A DNA stretch of 6,915 bases, from the NCBI GenBank assembly GCA_012510295.1, contig JAAZID010000441.1, positions 1-6,915 on the forward strand. Reading direction: 5' to 3'. A program made the translations under genes and the position numbers. How positions within the stretch are numbered: position 1 is the stretch's first letter; each line of letters begins with the position of its first letter. Below the pieces are notes generated by a model. That model was not told the origin of the DNA. It saw only the letters and a program-made list of their open reading frames with translations, and ran no database searches. This stretch comes from Methanomicrobiales archaeon (GTDB lineage Archaea; Halobacteriota; Methanomicrobia; Methanomicrobiales; Methanoculleaceae). Positions 1-5,803 of the stretch are shown here, piece by piece.

Positions 1-1
1 C

Positions 2-2455
2 CGGATCATCTTCCTCAGGATCTGCGAAGATCGCGGGATTGAGAAATATGAGCAGCTACGCACAATAGCCGTTGGAAAAAACATCTATGAGCAGTTAAAA
101 TCATTATTCCTCTATGCTGATGAGAAATACAACTCCGGCCTGTTTCACTTCTCGGCGGAGCCTGGTCGGGAAGACCCGGATACTCTGACGCTCTCGCTCT
201 CCATCGACGACAGGGTGCTCAAGCAGATCATCACCCACCTATACTACCCGGACTCGCCCTACGAATTCTCGGTCTTTCCGGCGGACATCCTCGGCCAGGT
301 TTACGAACAATTCTTGGGGAAGGTCATCCGCCTGACGGCCGGGCACCAGGCGAAGGTCGAGGAAAAACCGGAGGTGAAGAAAGCAGGTGGAGTCTTCTAC
401 ACGCCGACATATATCGTGGAGTACATCGTGAAGCAGACTGTCGGGAGCCAGATTGAGGGGAAAGACCCGAAAACGGTTGTGGATCTGCACGTTCTCGACC
501 CGGCCTGTGGTTCGGGGTCATTCCTCCTCGGCGCCTACCAATATCTCCTCGATTGGCACCTTGCGTGGTATATGGATAACTTGGTGCCGCTGCTGGTGGA
601 TGGGGCGAAGATGACCGACCCGGCGGTGTTGGCACTCCTGCCGGTAAAGCCGGCGCCGGCCAAACGTGGTCGGGGCAAGAAGAGGAGGGGAAACGGCGAT
701 GAGTATTTCCTCCCGGTCTATCAGATGACTGATACCGACTGGCGGCTGACGACAGAGGAGAAAAAGCGGATCCTCTTAAACAACATCTACGGTGTGGATA
801 TCGACCCACAGGCGGTAGAAGTGACGAAACTATCGCTGCTCCTGAAGGTACTCGAGGGCGAGAAGTCTGAGCGGATCAGCAAGCAACTAACGATCACTCA
901 AGAACGGGTGTTGCCATCGCTCCACAACAATATCAAGTGTGGGAACTCACTCATCGGTCCGGATATCTACAACGACGTGCAGGTGACCCTCGACGACGAG
1001 GAGACAATTTTCCGGATCAATGCATTCGATTGGAACCGGGCGTTCCCTGCGATCATGCAGGCGGGCGGGTTCGACGTGGTGATCGGGAATCCGCCGTATG
1101 TGCGGATTCAGGCGATGAAAGAATGGGCTCCGGTTGAAGTTGAGTATTATAGGAAATATTTCAAATCAGCAACGAAGGGCAATTATGATATCTATGTTAT
1201 ATTTATTGAAAGAGGATTAGAGCTTATATCCAACAAAGGAATATTGGGATATATTCTCCCTCACAAATTCTTCAATTCAAAATATGGCGAACCAATACGA
1301 GAACTCATCTCAAAAGGGAAAAATCTTCAAGAAATTGTTCACTTCGGTCATGAGCAAGTTTTCGCCAGAGCAACAACTTACACATGTCTTATGTTTCTCT
1401 CAAAAGATAAGAATCATGAGGTAGTTGTAAAAAGAGTTAATAATTTGGAGGATTGGCGTGATAAGTCCATTGCTACTGAAGGACGCTTGAGCTCTGAAGA
1501 AATGACGGGTGGGGAGTGGAATTTCGTAATCGGAAAGGATAAAGAATTATTTGATAAGTTAAATGATTTTAGAACTAAGTTGGTAGATGTATCAAACATC
1601 TTCGTTGGATTGCAGACCAGCGCTGATAGTGTTTTCTTATTCAAAAATACAACGAAAGAAGAATCGAGGACAATGAAAGCTCATTCAAAAGAATTAGGAG
1701 TTGAAGTTGAAATTGAGACTTCTTTATTGAAATCTGTAGTAAGGAGTGGAAAAATTGGAAGATACTGGGCAATACCAACTGCCTGTGTCTTGTTTCCATA
1801 CAACATAGTCAATGAAAAGGCAGAACTCATCCAGCATAAAAAGTTTGCCCAAAAATATCCACATTCTTGGGATTACCTGCAGATGAATAAAAAGCTACTT
1901 GCTGGACGTGAACATGGAAAATTTCGAGACATAGGATGGTATCAGCTATATCCAAAAAATCTAGGTATGTGGGAGAGCCCCAAAATACTGGTTCCTTATA
2001 TGATTACCCGATTAGCAGCATATTATGATACTGATAATCTTTATTTTGTGAATGTGACTACAGGTGGCTTTGGATTAAGGGCAACCTCTAGTAACATTAC
2101 AATGAAATATTTAACCGGGCTACTAAATTCAAAATTGCTCGATTGGTTCTTAAAGCATGTTAGTACCAATTTTCAAGGGGGCTATTTCGCTGCAAATAAA
2201 CAATATTTAGTTCAGCTGCCAATCCGCATCATCGACTTCTCTGACCCCATTGACGTCGCCAGTCACGATCGCATGGTCGCTCTTGTGGAACAGATGCTCG
2301 ACTTGAACAAACGCCTCGCGGCGGCGAAAGCTTCACATGAGAGGGAAGTGCTCGCCGGGATGATCGACGCGACCGACCGGCAGATCGACAGGCTGGTGTA
2401 TGAGTTGTACAGGCTTACGGAAGATGAGGTGGCGGTTGTGGAGGGGGCTGTGTGA
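2..2455 (+). CDS. Type IIG-like restriction-modification enzyme, Eco57I-type N6-adenine methylase with TaqI-like C-terminal specificity region (5' partial)
   Basis: The frame is open from the left edge, so the true start lies outside; 817 residues are visible, and the GTG at 215 is only an internal codon. Numbering from the edge, GGVFYTP (129-135) matches the motif X region of amino-methyltransferases. DPACGSGSF (166-174) is motif I, which binds S-adenosylmethionine. GVDIDPQAVEV (from 264) is the motif II region, and NPPY (363-366) is catalytic motif IV for adenine N6 methylation. The segment NYDIYVIFIERGLEL and the following LGYILPHKFF fit the next core motifs. The region after about 430, with the LLNSKLLDWF stretch near 707-716, resembles the TaqI-like specificity domain, and the tail is a helical, coiled-coil-like segment. 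The start IIFLRICEDRGI is typical of the linker that follows the nuclease domain in fused single-chain enzymes. Cleavage activity cannot be judged because the N-terminus is missing. A BREX PglX-type or methylase-only protein is less likely but not excluded. Composition changes sharply inside the gene. Confidence 0.9.
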   Translation, partial: RIIFLRICEDRGIEKYEQLRTIAVGKNIYEQLKSLFLYADEKYNSGLFHFSAEPGREDPDTLTLSLSIDDRVLKQIITHLYYPDSPYEFSVFPADILGQVYEQFLGKVIRLTAGHQAKVEEKPEVKKAGGVFYTPTYIVEYIVKQTVGSQIEGKDPKTVVDLHVLDPACGSGSFLLGAYQYLLDWHLAWYMDNLVPLLVDGAKMTDPAVLALLPVKPAPAKRGRGKKRRGNGDEYFLPVYQMTDTDWRLTTEEKKRILLNNIYGVDIDPQAVEVTKLSLLLKVLEGEKSERISKQLTITQERVLPSLHNNIKCGNSLIGPDIYNDVQVTLDDEETIFRINAFDWNRAFPAIMQAGGFDVVIGNPPYVRIQAMKEWAPVEVEYYRKYFKSATKGNYDIYVIFIERGLELISNKGILGYILPHKFFNSKYGEPIRELISKGKNLQEIVHFGHEQVFARATTYTCLMFLSKDKNHEVVVKRVNNLEDWRDKSIATEGRLSSEEMTGGEWNFVIGKDKELFDKLNDFRTKLVDVSNIFVGLQTSADSVFLFKNTTKEESRTMKAHSKELGVEVEIETSLLKSVVRSGKIGRYWAIPTACVLFPYNIVNEKAELIQHKKFAQKYPHSWDYLQMNKKLLAGREHGKFRDIGWYQLYPKNLGMWESPKILVPYMITRLAAYYDTDNLYFVNVTTGGFGLRATSSNITMKYLTGLLNSKLLDWFLKHVSTNFQGGYFAANKQYLVQLPIRIIDFSDPIDVASHDRMVALVEQMLDLNKRLAAAKASHEREVLAGMIDATDRQIDRLVYELYRLTEDEVAVVEGAV
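1135..2225 (+). other. AT-rich segment within the methylase gene covering late catalytic motifs and target-recognition region
   Basis: Direct base counts show the shift. 1021-1080 has 38 G+C of 60 and 1201-1260 has only 19 of 60, while 2281-2340 returns to 32 of 60. The reading frame is intact throughout. The left edge falls about 40 bases after the NPPY codons. The right edge falls just after the LNSK-containing segment, before the helical tail. The segment therefore encodes the last part of the catalytic core plus the presumed DNA-recognition domain. Boundaries are approximate, judged by eye. An exchanged recognition module is the simplest reading. Confidence 0.65.
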
Positions 2456-2480
2456 TACTAACACATGCAACCTCCTGCAA

Positions 2481-2488
2481 GGGGTGAT
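2481..2488 (+). promoter_or_regulatory. Ribosome binding site GGGGTGAT that decides the start of the TPR-like gene
   Basis: GGGGTGAT matches the GGTGAT part of the archaeal anti-Shine-Dalgarno complement and ends three bases before the ATG at 2492. It lies downstream of the alternative in-frame ATG at 2465, so it can only serve the later start. The bases ACCTC at 2470-2474 could pair with GGGGT at 2481-2485 around a six-base loop. That short hairpin might partly mask the site. Confidence 0.6.
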
Positions 2489-2491
2489 TCT

Positions 2492-4285
2492 ATGATTCAA
2501 GATTTACTCTTGGTGGAGGCACTCATTGAACAAAAAAACTCTTTTAGTCTAGTCATCTTCATAATTGCCGCTTATGGGGTAATTTTCTGGAAGTTTGAGT
2601 TTCTCCGACACCCGCGATACAGATACTTGGCCTTATTTCCGGGGGTTGTTGCTCTCATCCTTTTTCCCCTCAGTTTTTGGGAAGTTGTTCCGATCGCTGT
2701 TGCGTTTGTAGGCTTCTTTCTATCTATTGCAGTGGGTATCGCCCTGTACAAGAAGGACGTAAAAATTTTCTGGCCGTGCACGGTGATTCTGAAATGTATC
2801 TACTCAGATTTAAACGCCCTTCAAAGTGATGAAGCGCGAAAACAACTTGAACAATCAAAGTGGCTCTTTTTCACCCCGTTAGAGAAACTACATTTCAAAA
2901 TAGTTGAAGCAGAACTCGTTTCTATCAGCGGTGGCCCCAAGAAGGCATACGAATCCCTCATGACAATCGATGAAGCGCCGCTGTTTGAAAACGAAAGGCA
3001 TCTATTAAGACTCAAGCGTGCGAAATATGCGATGCAACTTAATAATCCCAAGCAAATGAGGTTGCTCATCGAGAAGTTATCTCCATTCGATGATGATACG
3101 GCTCTTGAGGAAGCATATCAACGAAGTTGGTATCTAGAGAAACAAGGGAGGTTACGGGAAGCTTCCGAATTACTTCATGAAGCACTGCTTAACTATCCCA
3201 ACCCAAGTGACAAACAGATATGTTGCAAAATTAATAACAACCTGGGAAGGTTGCGCAAATTTGAGGAAAGCGTTTCAAGTTCGCTCAAATACTACGAAAC
3301 AGCTGCAAAAATCGCGTCTGAGATGAATTGCAAAGGGATGCTCCATGTTTCTTATCAGAATGTCATTCACACTTATGGGCTTTTAGAACAGTTCGACATC
3401 GCTGAGTCATGGTTACAAACATATCAGGAATACATCGACCAGGATAACCCACAAGACCTCCTTGAGTGGTTCAACGTTCTCCTTGAATATCACCGGCAAC
3501 GGAAAGATATCAATGCCATTATGCGGACTATACAGGAGCACAGAGAAGTATTTAGCGGAATGTTTACAGAAAAGGAACTGCTCCTCTTTGATATCAGCGA
3601 ACTACGGATTCTCGTCAATTCAAATATTCACTACATGGATCAACTTTTCCTAGCGCAAAACCGATACGAGCAGTACTTGCAGATGGGGTTGCACGAGCGG
3701 TACTATGCTCTAAAAGAGATTCACATGGCTACCCAAAGGGCATGCAACTCTGGTCTCCAGGCATTATTTGGAAACTTCTATCTGCAGGTGACGCGGGACC
3801 TAATCAGCATGCAAAGCGAAATCCACGAGCACTACGTTTCACTCCCTGAGTATTGCGTTAATGAAAGCTGCTACTGGATAAAAGAACTGGCAACATTGGA
3901 AAAATTGGGTTGCGATGGTGGAAAATTCGATAGAGTGGTACAAACGTTAAATGATGTCAAGAAGAGATTCCTTGAGTTTGAGAATAGGATTGATGCACTC
4001 TCAATAAACCTCGATATCTGTGACGAAGCGATCTATCGCAAAGATCACACAGTTGTAAAAGAATATCTGCAAAAAACTCTTGACGAACTGAAAACCTTCC
4101 AGGGGCATCCGATCGAGGATGACTGCTTCGTTCGTATCGCTTACTATGCCTATAAACTGAAAGATAGACAAACTGCAAAGAAATATCTTGAAAAATTCAA
4201 CGAAAAGAGAGTAAGCATCTATCACTATGCAGATTGGATTCAGGTGTACTATCGCCATCTTACGGCACAATTGATGAATACATAA
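2492..4285 (+). CDS. Membrane-anchored TPR-like helical repeat protein of unknown function
   Basis: This encodes 597 residues from the ATG at 2492, chosen because a good GGTGAT site precedes it. An in-frame ATG at 2465 would add nine residues but has no such site. Three hydrophobic segments lie at about 18-35, 45-63 and 65-86. They are followed by a long, soluble, helix-rich region from about 105 to the end. Parts of it read as tetratricopeptide-like helical hairpins, for example about 206-236, 246-278, 283-315 and near the C-terminus at 548-572, where aromatic, Ala and Leu residues are spaced as in TPR helices. No catalytic motif is visible. The gene starts 36 bases after the methylase stop with no evident promoter between them, so co-transcription is plausible. 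It is AT-rich (3001-3060 has 23 G+C of 60), unlike the genes to its right. I do not recognise the family. A role as a scaffold or sensor in a defence locus is only a guess from position. Confidence 0.85.
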   Translation: MIQDLLLVEALIEQKNSFSLVIFIIAAYGVIFWKFEFLRHPRYRYLALFPGVVALILFPLSFWEVVPIAVAFVGFFLSIAVGIALYKKDVKIFWPCTVILKCIYSDLNALQSDEARKQLEQSKWLFFTPLEKLHFKIVEAELVSISGGPKKAYESLMTIDEAPLFENERHLLRLKRAKYAMQLNNPKQMRLLIEKLSPFDDDTALEEAYQRSWYLEKQGRLREASELLHEALLNYPNPSDKQICCKINNNLGRLRKFEESVSSSLKYYETAAKIASEMNCKGMLHVSYQNVIHTYGLLEQFDIAESWLQTYQEYIDQDNPQDLLEWFNVLLEYHRQRKDINAIMRTIQEHREVFSGMFTEKELLLFDISELRILVNSNIHYMDQLFLAQNRYEQYLQMGLHERYYALKEIHMATQRACNSGLQALFGNFYLQVTRDLISMQSEIHEHYVSLPEYCVNESCYWIKELATLEKLGCDGGKFDRVVQTLNDVKKRFLEFENRIDALSINLDICDEAIYRKDHTVVKEYLQKTLDELKTFQGHPIEDDCFVRIAYYAYKLKDRQTAKKYLEKFNEKRVSIYHYADWIQVYYRHLTAQLMNT

Positions 4286-4293
4286 CCCCATGA

Positions 4294-4299
4294 TTTATC
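4294..4299 (+). promoter_or_regulatory. Possible weak TATA element before the HExxH gene
   Basis: TTTATC lies about 27 bases upstream of the ATG at 4324, and no Shine-Dalgarno-like sequence is seen between them. This spacing would suit a leaderless archaeal transcript. The match to the usual TTTATATA-like box is partial and the gap is only 38 bases long, so this is tentative. Confidence 0.22.
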
Positions 4300-4323
4300 A
4301 CCACACCCACCCATGCGCACCCG

Positions 4324-4782
4324 ATGCCTCACTTCGACCTCTTCTTCAAGACCGAAGATCTGCGGCGGAGGCTTGAACCGCACCTGGGCCTCATCCCGCC
4401 GTTCTTCGAGTTCACCGTCCGGGCGGGCACCCCGGAGGTCCGCTACTTCAACCAAGACGACCCGATGTGGAAGGACTTTCCCTTCCCGGTCCCTGATGGA
4501 ACCATCTACGTCTTCGATGACGATATCCCCGCCCGGGCGCTCGGGGGCGGGATGCAGAACCGGGCGAGCATCCGGGTCCGGGCCAGGGACACGGACGACG
4601 AGGTGGTTATCCTCCGGATCTGGCACGAGATCCTGCACGCGGTCGGGCAGTCGGCGGACGATATGGTCAGGAGAGCCAGTGAGTGGCAGAGTGTCTCCGA
4701 GCGGATGATGTGGGCTGCCTGGCAGTCGCTCTCCCGGCCGCTCGACGTGCCGTTCTGGCACCGGAAGTTCTACACTGGCTGA
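4324..4782 (+). CDS. Small HExxH-motif putative zinc metallopeptidase
   Basis: This is a 152-residue protein. An in-frame TGA at 4291 followed by no other usual start codon makes the ATG at 4324 the only reasonable start. The stretch IWHEILHAVGQ contains HEILH at 101-105, the zincin signature. In known families the two histidines bind zinc and the glutamate activates water. G108 sits where metzincins have the glycine of HExxHxxGxxH/D. However, position 111 is alanine and the acidic pair is D112-D113, so it is not a canonical metzincin, and the third ligand cannot be named. The preceding half is rich in acidic and aromatic residues, and the C-terminus is Trp-rich. No signal peptide, membrane segment or cysteine is visible, so a cytoplasmic protein is expected. 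The G+C content is high (4621-4680 has 39 of 60), unlike the preceding gene. The substrate is unknown. The protein is too short for a typical secreted protease, so a peptidase-like fold with another role is possible. Confidence 0.75.
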   Translation: MPHFDLFFKTEDLRRRLEPHLGLIPPFFEFTVRAGTPEVRYFNQDDPMWKDFPFPVPDGTIYVFDDDIPARALGGGMQNRASIRVRARDTDDEVVILRIWHEILHAVGQSADDMVRRASEWQSVSERMMWAAWQSLSRPLDVPFWHRKFYTG

Positions 4783-4897
4783 CAAAGCAGGCGGCGAGCG
4801 GGTGGGGGGAGGTAGGGGCAACGGGCGCGGTATCCAATTGCCGTGGGGATACAGATGAAGGCGTCATCCCATCCCGTGCCGCGGAGATGATCCAGTG

Positions 4898-5020
4898 TCA
4901 CTGGCGGTGCTCGAGACCAGGGTCTGCGCCCCTTCCATCATCACACTCCTCCCGCACGAGCCGGTTGTAGCACCTTTCACAGACATCGCACCGACCAATC
5001 TCGACCCGCACCCCCCGCAT
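4898..5020 (-). CDS. Possible 40-residue Cys-rich (CxxCxxC) small protein or remnant
   Basis: On the minus strand an ATG at 5020-5018 opens a 40-codon frame ending in TGA at 4900-4898. The protein carries C11, C14, C17 and C26 in the order CDVCERC-x8-C, within the stretch VEIGRCDVCERCYNRLVREE. The cysteines could bind zinc or an iron-sulfur cluster. By my own count 28 of 40 codons end in G or C, as expected for a gene in GC-rich DNA. A TATA-like TTTATTT lies about 40 bases upstream on the same strand. The frame continues a further 12 codons upstream of the ATG before a TGA, with two more cysteines but no other ATG. It is not a family I can name. The tail after residue 26 looks unstructured, so this could equally be the remnant of a longer zinc-ribbon protein, or chance. 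Confidence 0.4.
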   Translation of the reverse strand: MRGVRVEIGRCDVCERCYNRLVREECDDGRGADPGLEHRQ

Positions 5021-5057
5021 TCCCCGGGCCGGCTCGCAACGACAGCTTCGCCTATTT

Positions 5058-5066
5058 CAAATAAAT
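5058..5066 (-). promoter_or_regulatory. Possible leftward TATA element before the Cys-rich frame
   Basis: Read on the minus strand, this is an ATTTATTTG-like AT-rich element in otherwise GC-rich DNA. Its centre is about 43 bases upstream of the minus-strand ATG at 5020. With usual archaeal spacing, transcription would begin near 5037 and leave a short leader. Its value depends on the small gene being real. Confidence 0.3.
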
Positions 5067-5091
5067 CTCAATTACCGGGGATTTTCGTCAC

Positions 5092-5106
5092 GGAAAAAAG
5101 TATATC
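5092..5106 (+). promoter_or_regulatory. Archaeal-type promoter (BRE-like purine run plus TATA box) of the Yip1 gene
   Basis: A purine run GGAAAAAAG is followed directly by TATATCC, which fits a TFB-recognition element beside a TATA box. The TATA core lies at about 5099-5106. Expected initiation about 25 bases downstream falls near 5127-5130, giving a leader of roughly 15 bases before the ATG at 5144. The leader would include GAGG at 5131-5134, a modest Shine-Dalgarno match. The position also argues that the Yip1 gene starts at 5144 and not at 4895. Confidence 0.55.
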
Positions 5107-5143
5107 CCTTCTCATCCTCTACGGATATACGAGGCAAGTCACC

Positions 5144-5803
5144 ATGAATACAGGACTTCTCCGGGTGCTGATCGATCCCGGACGTTTCTTTGAAGATCGC
5201 ATGCAGGACGAGCCGGGCCTGAAGATGCCGGCGCTGATCGTCCTCATATACGCGATCATCAGTGCGGTCGCGGCCGCGCTGATGGTGAACGTGATCATAG
5301 ACATACTACCCGCAGAAGCACAGGCCTTCGCGGTGTTCGGTATAGCCATCGCCGTTGTCGGCGCCCTCATCATGGGGTTCCTGACATGGATCGTCGTGGC
5401 CGCCGTCCTCCACATCATATCGATGCTCTTTAAGGGCGAAGGGGCGTTTACGCGGACGCTCGAATTTACCGGCTACAGCTTCATCCCCCAGGCCATCGGG
5501 GGCATCATCGGGGCCGCCTTCTCCTATCAGATCATATCAGGTCTCACGATACCTGTGGTGACGAACCCCGAGCAGATCGCTGAGATATCCGTGAGCCTGG
5601 CAGAGATGATCGCGGCCGACCCCCTGACGCAGATCGCCAGTCTCGTGGGCATCCTCTTCGTTCTCTGGAGCGCAAACATCCTGATCTTCGGCATGAAGCA
5701 CGCAAGAAACCTCTCCACGCGGGACGCGGCCCTCACCGTCGGGATACCGGTGGCGCTTTATATCGCCTATATCCTCATCACACTCCTCGGATTGATACCA
5801 TGA
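5144..5803 (+). CDS. Yip1-family polytopic membrane protein
   Basis: This encodes 219 residues from the ATG at 5144. The frame is open back to 4895, but that extension crosses the TATA box and has no plausible protein character. GAGG at 5131-5134 supports the later start. The short cytoplasmic N-terminus has the pattern LIDPGRFFEDRMQDEP (residues 9-24), as often seen before the first membrane segment in prokaryotic Yip1-domain proteins. Hydrophobic segments lie at about 29-55, 62-95 (one or two passes), 113-134, 164-184 and 198-217. The loop GEGAFTRTLEFTGYSFIPQ (98-116) fits the conserved Yip1-domain region. Prokaryotic members are membrane proteins whose molecular role is largely unknown. 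The stop overlaps the next start as ATGA, so the two genes are translationally coupled and the products probably act together in the cell envelope. Confidence is high for a membrane protein and good for the Yip1 family. Confidence 0.85.
   Translation: MNTGLLRVLIDPGRFFEDRMQDEPGLKMPALIVLIYAIISAVAAALMVNVIIDILPAEAQAFAVFGIAIAVVGALIMGFLTWIVVAAVLHIISMLFKGEGAFTRTLEFTGYSFIPQAIGGIIGAAFSYQIISGLTIPVVTNPEQIAEISVSLAEMIAADPLTQIASLVGILFVLWSANILIFGMKHARNLSTRDAALTVGIPVALYIAYILITLLGLIP

Larger units (their letters stand above)
4783..5143. other. 361-base stretch between the HExxH gene and the Yip1 gene
   Basis: No large gene is convincing here. The left third is G-rich and contains an imperfect hairpin: GTATCC at 4830-4835 and GGATAC at 4847-4852 around an 11-base loop, without a T-run. 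The middle holds a short minus-strand frame with four cysteines (4898-5020). The right part, 5051-5110, is an AT-rich patch with TATA-like elements in both directions. A plus-strand frame in phase with the Yip1 gene is open from 4895, but its translation there is low-complexity and Pro/Thr/Ser-rich and is probably not coding. Confidence 0.6.

Noticed and set aside
324..809. Minus-strand 161-codon frame inside the methylase gene
   Set aside because: It lies opposite methylase motifs X, I and II. Its translation is Pro/Ser/Arg-rich, as expected of a shadow.
4527..4552. GC-rich inverted repeat CCCGCCC...GGGCGGG
   Set aside because: It lies inside the HExxH coding region and is explained by GC-rich Pro, Ala, Arg and Gly codons.
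4249..4821. Minus-strand 190-codon frame opposite the HExxH gene
   Set aside because: Its translation is Pro/Arg/Val-rich with no motif, while the plus-strand frame carries HEILH. It is a GC-rich shadow.
4830..4852. Hairpin GTATCC/GGATAC as a terminator of the HExxH gene
   Set aside because: Six base pairs with an 11-base loop and no following T-run do not support a terminator in an archaeal setting. It is mentioned only as a structure.
4683..4970. Plus-strand 95-codon frame overlapping the end of the HExxH gene
   Set aside because: It overlaps a better-supported gene out of frame, has no ribosome binding site and shows no recognisable protein features.
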